A stretch of DNA of 34,166 nucleotides, taken from contig CALMFM010000184.1 in the NCBI GenBank assembly GCA_937862575.1, positions 1 to 34,166 of the forward strand, read 5' to 3'. Under the pieces are notes generated by a model, which made no database searches, had not been told where the DNA came from, and worked only from the letters and a program-made list of their open reading frames with translations. A program made the position numbers and the translations under genes. The DNA comes from an uncultured Bacillota bacterium. Its GTDB lineage: Bacteria; Bacillota_I; Bacilli_A; Izemoplasmatales; Hujiaoplasmataceae. Every line of letters starts with the position of its first letter. Position 1 is the first letter of the stretch. This document shows positions 6,319 through 16,300 of this stretch, in pieces.

Positions 6319-9300
6319 TCAGGCTGGATAATAAAGTTCCATTGCATCAAGTGTAGCGGTCTTTGTCAAGAACTGCGGTACTGAACCTACTTCATAGTCG
6401 GCAGGAACGAAATCGAATCCAGGGTCAAGGTCAGCCAAAGCTTCCAAATCTGGTGTAATCTTGGTCCTGATAATCATGGAGTCAAATACGGTACCTCTTT
6501 GTTCAGTATCAAGTCCGGCTATAGCTGTGATATTGACATCAAAAGTTTCAAAATCGGTAGCGCCTAAAGTATTTACAGCGGTAATAAAAGCGACCAACTC
6601 TGTTCTTGTGGTCAAGTCGGAGACTCCGAAATTTTCCTCTTGAGCCAGATTAGGAATATAAGTATTGATAAAAGTATTGCTCTTGAGCATATTGTCGATT
6701 GTCACATGGAATGAAGCACTGTCCAGAATTGAATCAAGTTGGGTTGAATTAAGCCCAGTTACGATTGTTGCGTCCATGGAGTCAGTAAAATTATCCATTC
6801 CCAAAGTGTCCAAAGCTTGAATAATGTCAATCAACTCTTGTTTCTCGATTTGTTCTGTTGATGTGCTGTCGACTGTAATATCTTCGCGTTTAACATTTGG
6901 AACCAATAGTTTGTTGGTGCCTACTGCTGCTGTTTCATCGTCGGCGTTGTCAAGAACATATTTTGAAACTGTTGCTTGCATTATATATGAATTGAAGAAT
7001 GTATCAAGATCAACTGTAAAGATATCATCAGCTGCGATTGCGAAAGTATTAAAATCAGTTATTCCTAGTAATTTAATGGAAATTATGAAATCTTCCAATT
7101 CGGAATTTCTAATATATGTAACATCAGCTAAGACAATTCTGATATCATTTGTAAGTTCATCCTCGTCAGGAACAATTAAATTACCTGAAGTACTTGTTAG
7201 AATCTGATTGGATATTGTAGCTTGTAGAATCGATGATGTATAAATCAGATTATCATTGTCGAGCAAAGCCTGTGAAGAAACACCGGAATTGACATTATCG
7301 AAATTAGTGAATCCCATAACATTCATTGCGGTGAATAACGTTTTAAGTTCGGCTTTTATTACAAACTCAGTCTCTTCTCCTACCGGTCCAACTAATTTCC
7401 TGATTTCGGTTGTACCATTTTCCGCAAAGTCAGGAACAATCAAAGAACCGGAATTCAAGTTCATAACTCGATCGGATATAGTAGCGTGCATGATGGCTGA
7501 AGCAAGCAAAATGTCTTGATTGCCGGAATCTTCCAACAACGTGAAGTCAAAATTGGTGTTAGCCGTTTCCGGACTAGTTATTTGCAACATATCCAAAGCA
7601 GAGAAGAAAGCGTCAAGTTCATCAGATTCAATGTAGGTTATACTACCTTGAACAATCAAGATTGAGACATTGTCAACATCGGTCTGCGGAACTATCAATG
7701 TCGCTGATTGGTCCATGATCATTTTAGAGACAGTAGCGTGTATGATTGCGGAATCCAACAGTAAGCTCATATTATCCAAAATCAATTCTGTATCTTGGAA
7801 ATCGATTGATTCAAAATTGTCGATGCCAATTCCATATAGAGCTTTAAGTAAATGGGTAATTTCTGTATTGGTTATCAAATAAAGGTCATTGGTAGCGTCG
7901 TATACTTTAATGTCAGCGCCATCAGGTCCAAAGTCAGGTATAATCAGTTGACCTCCATAACTTTCATCCAGGTTGATAATCATATCGGAAACTGTGGCTT
8001 TAATAATCGCCGAATCCAATAGAATCGCTATTTTTTCGTCATCTAATCCGTCTTGAGTTTCATTTTCAAGATAACTGATAATGCTAGCATCGAAACTCAT
8101 CGAATTAATGTCTGTTATATTGAGAACGGCTAGGGCATTGAAAATCTTCTTGATCTCAGCGGCAATAACTACAAGTATTTCATCGTCACCTGATGTTACC
8201 GTATCTACCACATCTCCCGGAATTACTAGTGTTGATAATCCGAGTTCATGTAATAAATTACCGATAGTGGCCAAGATTATATCGGAAGACAACAAGGTGT
8301 CAAGTTCTTCATCAGACAAACTAAAGGCTTTCGTCAAATCAAAACCATCTCCTGAATCGGATACCAAAAGTCTGAGTGATTTCATCGCATTTGCCAATTC
8401 ATCCTGACTAAAATAGCCTAATTCATCGTAAACGGTGTCAGGAATTATCAGCAACATATCGGCGATATCCGCTACTTGCAAAATTTCGCTTACTGTCGCT
8501 CTGATCACATAAGATGAGAAAAGCGTATCTATTTCTTCATCACTCAATTCGAGCAATGCGGTCATATTAAGATTTTCCAAATCGATGTCACCTTGAAGGC
8601 TGGTTAAAACCTGAGCAGCTTCAAGCATGTTTCTCAGTTCTCCGGCTTGAATCAAGTTGCCTTGGTCGTCATATACATCACGCCAAACAAGTCCGTCAGG
8701 AATTACGAAGATATCGATTCCTTCGATTCCAGCTGCGCCACTAAAAATATTAATCAATGCCTCTGTGACAAGACGGGAATTTAACAATACTGTCAAGTCA
8801 ACTTTGCTGGCAGCTTCCAAAAGAACAGTGACACTGGCAGTTTCCAGATCGGCAAAACTGATATCAGCGTCAATAATTTGTGCGAATATCTCACCTAACG
8901 CCAAATATTCAGCTTCAATATCCAAATCGTCCGGTACGGTAAGAATAGCGTTTATTTCACCTTCTCCATTGGAAAGCATTGGCAGCAAAACAGAATCTGT
9001 AATCAATAGAATCGTATCGCTACCGGCAATATTGGCAAATAGGTCTCGTATTGCATCGCCGTCAATGGCGATTTGATCCAATGACCCTTCACCGCCGATA
9101 TAACCGGCGCCATTTAAAACGTCGAACAAAGCACCGGCAATTTCACCTAAAGTCGCTAATTCTTCTTCGAAATCGATATCATATAGTTCATCCAATGAAA
9201 TTGGAAGTTCTTGTTCATAGAGGTCGGCAGCGACTTCAATCGCTACTGGCATCAAACTCGTGATAAGAACAGATTGAGACAAATCTGCGAATACTTCACG

Positions 9301-10266
9301 GATTTCATCTCCGGTAATCGAACTGATTTCGTGAGTTGTCATATAATCCGAATTCAATAAGACAGATGCTGCATTGGACATTACTGAAAGTTCATAACGA
9401 ATACCAATAGTTTGATCGTTATATTCAAACGATAATACTTGGTCAAAAAGGTCAATATGAAGTGGTACTTCTACCGCTTCGTTCAAAGAGGACGGAACAG
9501 TAAGGCTATTAGCAATTTTAACCATTAGATTGTTATTGTATTCATCGACCATCGCCTGTAAATCCGTAACATAGGCATTGATATCTTCATTTTCCGCCAT
9601 TGGTATTACTGATTGACTGCCGTCAAAACTCATCGGCCTAATTTCAAAGGAAAGAGGTTCCGGTTCCTGATTGCCCATCAGGTTAAGTGCTGATTCGGCT
9701 ACTGACATGAATCCACCTAAAATAATCATCATGATGAAAACAGCCATGATACCATTCAATGCACCAAACAAGGCTCCGAACCCACGGTTTTTGGATGCTT
9801 TGTCTTTATTTCTGATAAAGATGGCTCCTATGATAGCCGTCAGTATTTTCCAAATCAGGAATACAACTGTAAAGTATACCAAAGTCCAGACCAATTTTAA
9901 AGCGAATTGGACCAGCCCGGTGGCTAAAGCAAGCACTTCGGCCGAACTGGCGTCTAAGTTGATTGAATCACCTAAAAGCATTCCAACGAAAGAATCGATG
10001 CTCGATTCAAACGAAGTGAAGTTGCTTAGGGTAGGATCAACTTGGCCTAAAACCCCTCCTAACCAAGGCATCTCGAATGTCCACAAGAACTGGACGACTT
10101 GGTTGATTGTAAGGAAAAAGACTACATAAAATATAGCCATTGTAATAAAAACATATACGGTCTTCTTGAATCCTCTCATGAACCCGGCTAGGATGGCTAA
10201 CCCCAGTATCAAATAGAAGATATAATTCAAAGTACTAAGAAAACCAAGATCGATTGCTAGAAACAT
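6319..10266 (-). CDS. Giant CvpA-like membrane-anchored repeat protein, smaller paralog (1315 aa)
   Basis: I do not recognise this as a named family. Residues 1-200 hold four hydrophobic helices in a CvpA-like layout: a GFMRGFKK turn after helix 1, a polar external loop, then KNRGFGALFGALNG leading into helix 4. A linker domain (about 205-310, starting PLSFEIR) precedes about 12 degenerate modules to the C-terminus. Module landmarks are S-x-I-[MI]-[HQ]-A-T-[IV]-S, then I-V-P, then T/E-E-[LI] with an amphipathic helix and LGI-T/D. Basic residues sit on the turns between helices 1-2 and 3-4, so both termini and all repeats should be outside. No signal peptide, lipobox or LPXTG is seen, and no cysteine. 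The ATG at 10266 follows GGAGGG; upstream in-frame codons lack a Shine-Dalgarno. Paralogous to, and 117 bases downstream of, the larger gene. Function unknown; adhesion or surface-layer roles are guesses. Confidence 0.85.
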   Translation of the reverse strand: MFLAIDLGFLSTLNYIFYLILGLAILAGFMRGFKKTVYVFITMAIFYVVFFLTINQVVQFLWTFEMPWLGGVLGQVDPTLSNFTSFESSIDSFVGMLLGDSINLDASSAEVLALATGLVQFALKLVWTLVYFTVVFLIWKILTAIIGAIFIRNKDKASKNRGFGALFGALNGIMAVFIMMIILGGFMSVAESALNLMGNQEPEPLSFEIRPMSFDGSQSVIPMAENEDINAYVTDLQAMVDEYNNNLMVKIANSLTVPSSLNEAVEVPLHIDLFDQVLSFEYNDQTIGIRYELSVMSNAASVLLNSDYMTTHEISSITGDEIREVFADLSQSVLITSLMPVAIEVAADLYEQELPISLDELYDIDFEEELATLGEIAGALFDVLNGAGYIGGEGSLDQIAIDGDAIRDLFANIAGSDTILLITDSVLLPMLSNGEGEINAILTVPDDLDIEAEYLALGEIFAQIIDADISFADLETASVTVLLEAASKVDLTVLLNSRLVTEALINIFSGAAGIEGIDIFVIPDGLVWRDVYDDQGNLIQAGELRNMLEAAQVLTSLQGDIDLENLNMTALLELSDEEIDTLFSSYVIRATVSEILQVADIADMLLIIPDTVYDELGYFSQDELANAMKSLRLLVSDSGDGFDLTKAFSLSDEELDTLLSSDIILATIGNLLHELGLSTLVIPGDVVDTVTSGDDEILVVIAAEIKKIFNALAVLNITDINSMSFDASIISYLENETQDGLDDEKIAILLDSAIIKATVSDMIINLDESYGGQLIIPDFGPDGADIKVYDATNDLYLITNTEITHLLKALYGIGIDNFESIDFQDTELILDNMSLLLDSAIIHATVSKMIMDQSATLIVPQTDVDNVSILIVQGSITYIESDELDAFFSALDMLQITSPETANTNFDFTLLEDSGNQDILLASAIMHATISDRVMNLNSGSLIVPDFAENGTTEIRKLVGPVGEETEFVIKAELKTLFTAMNVMGFTNFDNVNSGVSSQALLDNDNLIYTSSILQATISNQILTSTSGNLIVPDEDELTNDIRIVLADVTYIRNSELEDFIISIKLLGITDFNTFAIAADDIFTVDLDTFFNSYIMQATVSKYVLDNADDETAAVGTNKLLVPNVKREDITVDSTSTEQIEKQELIDIIQALDTLGMDNFTDSMDATIVTGLNSTQLDSILDSASFHVTIDNMLKSNTFINTYIPNLAQEENFGVSDLTTRTELVAFITAVNTLGATDFETFDVNITAIAGLDTEQRGTVFDSMIIRTKITPDLEALADLDPGFDFVPADYEVGSVPQFLTKTATLDAMELYYPA
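6322..9325 (-). repeat. Coding repeat array of about 12 degenerate modules (smaller giant protein)
   Basis: Modules of roughly 75-95 codons are recognised by recurring S-x-I-x-x-A-T-[VI]-S and [IL]-[IV]-[VI]-P landmarks. The first five (from about 9325 down to 8050) match the first five of the larger paralog one to one, and the last three match its last three. About four modules lie between. DNA identity between modules is low, so the array is old. Confidence 0.85.
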
Positions 10267-10300
10267 TTTTACCCTCCAGAATATAAATAATTCCATTTTT

Positions 10301-10306
10301 ATTATA
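10301..10306 (-). promoter_or_regulatory. -10 element for the smaller giant gene
   Basis: Minus-strand TATAAT 34 bases before the ATG. The -35 region is poor (TTGTTG at 17 bases is the best match). It lies just downstream of the larger gene's terminator, implying separate transcription of the two paralogs. Confidence 0.5.
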
Positions 10307-10337
10307 CTACTATTTAAGTAAATCAACAAATATATCG

Positions 10338-10369
10338 ATAAAAAAACGATGACGTCTCCATCATCGTTT
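10338..10369 (-). terminator. Intrinsic terminator of the larger giant gene
   Basis: On the minus strand AAACGATGA (10361-10369) pairs perfectly with TCATCGTTT (10344-10352) over an 8-base loop, followed by further T residues. It separates the two giant genes. Confidence 0.85.
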
Positions 10370-10383
10370 CTTAGTTTGTTTTT

Positions 10384-13300
10384 CTAGATTAATCCGTAGT
10401 GAGTCAAGACATTGTTGATGCCGTCTTCAGTCAGGAATGTACCTGGGTCACTGTTCATATAATCGGCATTTGCCGGCCAGTATAGATCAAACGGATCATC
10501 GGCAAGCATCATCGCTTCAAGCTCGTCCGTCAGCATGTTTCTAACGATCATCGAGTCAAGTGCAATGTCTCTTTCTTCCGGAGTCATAGCGGTAATTACT
10601 GCTGTCGAGAAGGTAACGTTGGTAATGTCACCGGCTCCGATTTGTTGTGTTGCCTTGATGAAGGCAATGATTTCAGTCTTGGTTGTGATGTCTGTCATAT
10701 TATAGACGTCTTCTTGTGCCAAATCCGGAATCTTAGTATTGATATTGGCATTACCTTTTAGCATGTTATCGATTGAAACTTGCATTGAACCGCTACCCAA
10801 CAAGGTATTGAGTTCGCTGTCATCCATCGAAGTTACTGTCGAGGCGTCAACTGAGCCGCTAAAGTCTGAGATACCCAAAGTGTCCAAAGAATTCAGCAAG
10901 GCTTTCAGTTCAACTTTTTCAATCCATTTATCACCGACAGAATCGACGAGAATGTCTTCTCTGAAGTAATTAGGAACGATCAAGCTACCGCTACCAGGTG
11001 CCGCTGTGTCATCAAGTGCACCACTAAGAATATTATAAGATATTGTTGCTTGCATTGTCGCTGATGCCAACAAGGTATCGAAGTCGGCTGCGAAGATTGC
11101 GGCCGGAGTGAAATCCATGCTAGAGTAGTCAGTAAGGCCCATCAGGTTCAAGGCTGTCAATAAAGCTTTTGTTTCGTTTTTCTCGATAAAGAAGAATGTT
11201 GATTGGATTATTCGTAGGTCAGTTGAAGTATTGATATCCTCATCCGGTATGATCAGATTGCCACCGGTGTCGTTTAATAGTTTGTCGGACAGGGTTGCAT
11301 GCATGATGGCACTGGCAAGGAGAGTAGTTTGACTTGTATCATCACCAAGGTTATCAAGACCGATGGTACCGCCGAAGGAATCCAAGTCGCCGGAGAATCC
11401 GACAACATCCAAGGCGTTGATCAGGTGTTTGATTTCCAATTTTGTAATGAATTCATTAGTTGAAACCGTTACGCGAATAGCTACGGCGTCGATATCGGTA
11501 TCAGGCAGAATAATCGTAGTCAGATTGGCGATTTGGTCGGACATTGTCGCATGCATAATCGCTGAGGCTAACATTATATCCTGATTAGTATCATAATCGA
11601 CATCTTGGCTTGCCAATAGTGGTGTCAAATCGATGGTTCCGCTGAATCCGTCAAGGTTTCCGTTGAATCCAAGAATATCCATGGCATTGATAAGTGATTT
11701 TATCTCGGCTTTAATGATAAATTCATTCAAGGAAACAGTCAATTGGATTGAGGTATCGTCAACATCCGTTGTCGGCATGATGATATTGCCAGAGACGGCC
11801 ATACCGGAAATTTGGTCAGTCATGGTCGCATGCATGATGGCACTTGCCAACAGAGTATTTTGATTTGCGTCATAACCAACGTCTTGCGAAGCGAACAATG
11901 CGGTTAATGCAATTGATCCATCGAAAGCGGTCAAGTCACCGGAGATGCCGATGACATCCATTGCATCTAGCATCGCCTTGATTTCGGCTTTTGTAATAAA
12001 TGCATTGCCGGATACGCTTATTTGAATAGCTACATCTGAAACGTCTGTAGTCGGAACAATCAATGAAGTTCCACCAAGACCGATAATCTGATCGGTAATG
12101 GTTGCATGCATGATGGCTGACGCCAACAAGGTATCCTGATCTGCTTCGGTTCCGATATTGTCGAGGTCGACATTACCGCCGAAACTGTCTAGGTCACCAG
12201 CGAAGCCAAGTAAGTCAATGGCATTCAGCAACGCTTTGATTTCTGTTTTAACGATGAAATCATTCAGCGATACGGTGACTGTTACATCGGTGCCGCTATC
12301 GTCTGTCGATGGCAAGACTATTGCTGTGCCGTCCATACCGCTTATTTGGTCAGATACGGTGGCATGCATGATAGCACTAGCCAACATCGTATCTTGATTT
12401 GTATCATAATTTACGTCTTGAGATGCCAAGAGGCTGGTAAGTCCGACGGTTCCCGTAAAAGTGGTGATGTCGGTTATTCCAAGTAAGTCCATGGCATTGA
12501 TCAAATATTTGATTTCAAAACGATAAATGTAATCAGTTCCGGAAACCAATACCTTGATTGAATTGTCCAAAACGTCTGTTGTAGGTATTGCCATATATCC
12601 ACTGCCTTCAAGATCAATAATCTGTTTCGAGATTGTCGCTTGAATTGATGATGATCCCAATAAAACATTTTGATTATCATCATAGTTGAGCGGTGATGTT
12701 GAAGGCAAGAAGGCGTTGAGTGAGATTGTTCCGGTAAAGTCTTGGATATCATCCATTCCGAGAATCTCAAGCGACTCGAAGATGGCATGGATTTCATCTT
12801 TGACAATATATTCGGTTTCAAATCCCGGATCGCCGACAGTGACTCTGACCGCGGTAACGCCGTCATCTTCAAACAGAGGAACGGTAATAGCAGCGCCTAG
12901 ATCGATGATTTGTTTGGAAATGGTTGCTTGCATGATTGATGATGCCAGCAAAACATCGCGACTTGTCGACTCGTAAAAAATGGTTAAATCGATTGCTCCA
13001 TCAAATACAGTCGGATCAGTAACTCCCAACATATCCATAGCCATAATGGCATTGACGATTTCGGCTTTTACAACCAAATCGACTTCATTGCCAACAGGTC
13101 CAACGGTTACTCGTAAATCTGTCAACTCATCATCTGTAATAAACGGAACTTCGATTGTTCCAGCAACATCCAAGTCAATCAATTGTTTGGATATGATGGC
13201 TTGGAAGATGGCTGATTCGGTCATTACTTCGGCATTGTCGTCTTGGGCGAAGGTCGCGAAGTTAACATTGCCACTATCGAAATTATTGACATCTGTTATA

Positions 13301-16300
13301 CCGAGGACATTCAGTGCCGACAGTAAATCAGAGATCTCAATATTGGAAATATATATTGTTTCAAATCCGATAGGTCCGGTTTCAATGACTACCGGTGTGA
13401 TTGTATCTTCTTCGAAATAAGGTATTATGAACGTTGTTCCATCAACGCTATTAAGCAGTTGTTCGGAGATTGTTGCCTGAATTATCGCTGATGACAGAAC
13501 GACTGTCTTATTGACTTCATCACTCAACAAACTTAGGTCAACTGCGCCATCGAATCCATTGACATCGGTAAGGCCTAATACATCAAGTGAAAGGACAAGA
13601 GCGCGAAGTTCAGCGGATGAAACATAATCTGTTGTATGTCCTAATCCGTCATCGACTGATATTCTGACGACGGTTAGATTGTCTTCTTTGAAATAAGGAA
13701 CCTGAATCGATGCACTGACGTCATCCATATCGAGAACCTGTCTTGATATGATTGCTTGAATCATTGCTGATTCTAATACGACATCGATGTTGTTATCAAC
13801 GGCGAGAAGCGATAAATCCAATTGGTCGTTGCCGGTGAACGATTCAACATCAGTGATGCCTAATACGTCAAGCGCATCAAAGATTGCTTCTAGTTCAGCT
13901 TTGACTAGGTATTCGGTTTCGAATCCCGGATCTCCGACTGTAATTCTTACCAGAGTAAGATCATCTTGTCTTTCATAAGGAACGATAATTGTGGAACCGT
14001 CTTCCAAGTCGATTATCTGTTTCGATATTGTTGCTTGAATTACTGAAGACGATAGAACCGTATTGACAGTTTCATCATCAGCCAAGAGGCTAAGGTCGAT
14101 TGAGCCGCTGAAGTTGTTTACATCGGTTATTCCGAGCACGTTAAGCGAATCAAATATCGCCTTTATTTCTGTCTTGATGATAAATTCTGTGGCTTGTTCA
14201 GCCAAACCGACAGTGACGCGGATGGCGGTGACTCCGTCTTCCGCATAATAAGGAACTTGCATCAAACTGTCGCCTGTTCCTTCATCAGTTAAATTCAGAA
14301 CTTGTTCAGATATGGTGGCTTGAATTACGGAACTTGTCAATAATGTATCCACCTTCAAAGGATCAGCTAAAATCGATCCAAAGTCGATACTGCCACTGAA
14401 TCCGGCAATATCAGTAATGCCAAGAACTTGCAAAGCATCAAACATCGCTTGTAATTCAGTTTTGACGATATATTCGGTTTCTTCTCCGATGCCACCGACA
14501 GTGACACGGATATTATCAGAAGTCTCGTCGAAATATGGAACAGTCACAACATCAGAGCCAAGATCGAATATCTGTTTCGATATGGTCGCATGCATGATGG
14601 CCGAATCCAATATTACGCTAATATTGTCAATCAATGTTTGCATTGATAAACTATCGACTGAATTGAAATCTTGCAAATCGAGAATCAAAATGGCTTCAAG
14701 CATGTTTGTTAGTTCTGCTTGACTGATATATTCGGTGCCGTCAGCCGGGTCGGTTGAACGGACCGCTACTGCGGCTTCATCTTCAAAAGGAACCACAATC
14801 AAAGGATCGTCTTCCGAAGTGAAATCGATAATGTATTTAGATAGAGTTGCGTTGATGATCGATGAAGCAAACAATTGATCGGCTTTATCCGGATCCAAAA
14901 TTGTCGGATCTTCATCATATCCTAGATTATTCAATATTGATACATCGATTGAAACATTATTGATGTCATTGATGCCTAAGACTTGCAAGGCGTCGAATGT
15001 CGCCTGCAACTCGTCTCTAGCAATGAAGGTTATTTCATTTCCCACAGGACCGGTAGTTATTCTCAACGGGTCGCCAAATTGATCGTTAAGTGGCACTGTT
15101 ACGACATCGGTCAAATCCAACAATTGTTTGGATATGGTCGCATGCATGATGGCTGAATCCAGCAGGACGTTGACATTGTCAAGCAATGTGCTAAGGTCCA
15201 AAGTCTCAACCGTATTGAAATCCTGAAGATTCAAGCTGAGTATGGCTTCCAAAACGTTTGTCAATTCGGCTTGACTGATATATTCCGTTCCGTCTGCCGG
15301 ATCGGTAGTTCTGACAGCAACACCGTCTTGGTCTTCATAAGGAATAATTACGAATGGATCATCGCCACTTGTGAAATCAATCAAGTAACCTGACAATGTA
15401 GCGTTGATGATTGACGAAGCAAACAGTTGGTCGGCTTTGTCTTGGTCTAGAATTGTTGGATCAGCTTCAGTTCCCAAGTTGTTCAGAATCGTCATATCGA
15501 AAGATACGTTGTTTATATCGGAAATTCCGAGAACTGAAAGGGCGTCAAGCGCGGCTTCAAGCTCGTTCTTGGCGATAAATTCAGTCTCATGATCAATTGG
15601 ACCGGTAACGATTCTTAACGGATTTCCTAATTGGTCATTTAAAGGAATCGTAACTATTTCAGTCATATCAAGTAACATCTTGGAGATTGTACTGTGAATT
15701 ATGGCTGAGTTCAATAAAGTCGAGGCATTATTTAGAATCAATCCCAAATCGAGGGTCTCGATATTGTTGATGTCTTGAATATCCAGGATCAGGAAAGCTT
15801 CCAAGATATGAGTTAATTCTGTCTCTGATATATATTCAGTTCCGTCAACCGGATCAATTATTCTGATTTCAACTTCATCTTGGTCCTCATATGGAACGAC
15901 GAGAACAGCATCAACTTCCTCAGAAAAATCAATCAGGAATTTTGACAAGGTTGCATTAAGGACTAATGACGAAAACAAAGTTTCGGCTTTGTCAGGGTCA
16001 AGTGTAGTCGGATCTTCAGCCAACCCTAAATTTGTCAGAATTGACAGATCCATTGTAATGTTGTTTATATCGGAAATTCCTAAAGTGGTTATCGCCAGCA
16101 AAGCGTTTTTGATTTCTTCGCGAGTTACAACTTCTACTGCGATTTCATTAACCAGAATCTCAGTTTTTGCGGATCCAGGTATTACCAACATGTCTGGCGC
16201 CACAGTCATAATCATGTTTCCTACTGTCGCAGCCAAGATGTCAGATAACATTAAAGTATCGATATTGGTCTCATCAAGGCCAAGAATTCCAGTTACATCG

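Noticed and set aside
10384-10500. C-terminal wall anchor or second membrane anchor of the larger giant protein
   Set aside because: The C-terminus is polar with no LPXTG, hydrophobic helix or lysine/arginine tail; the anchor is the N-terminal helices.
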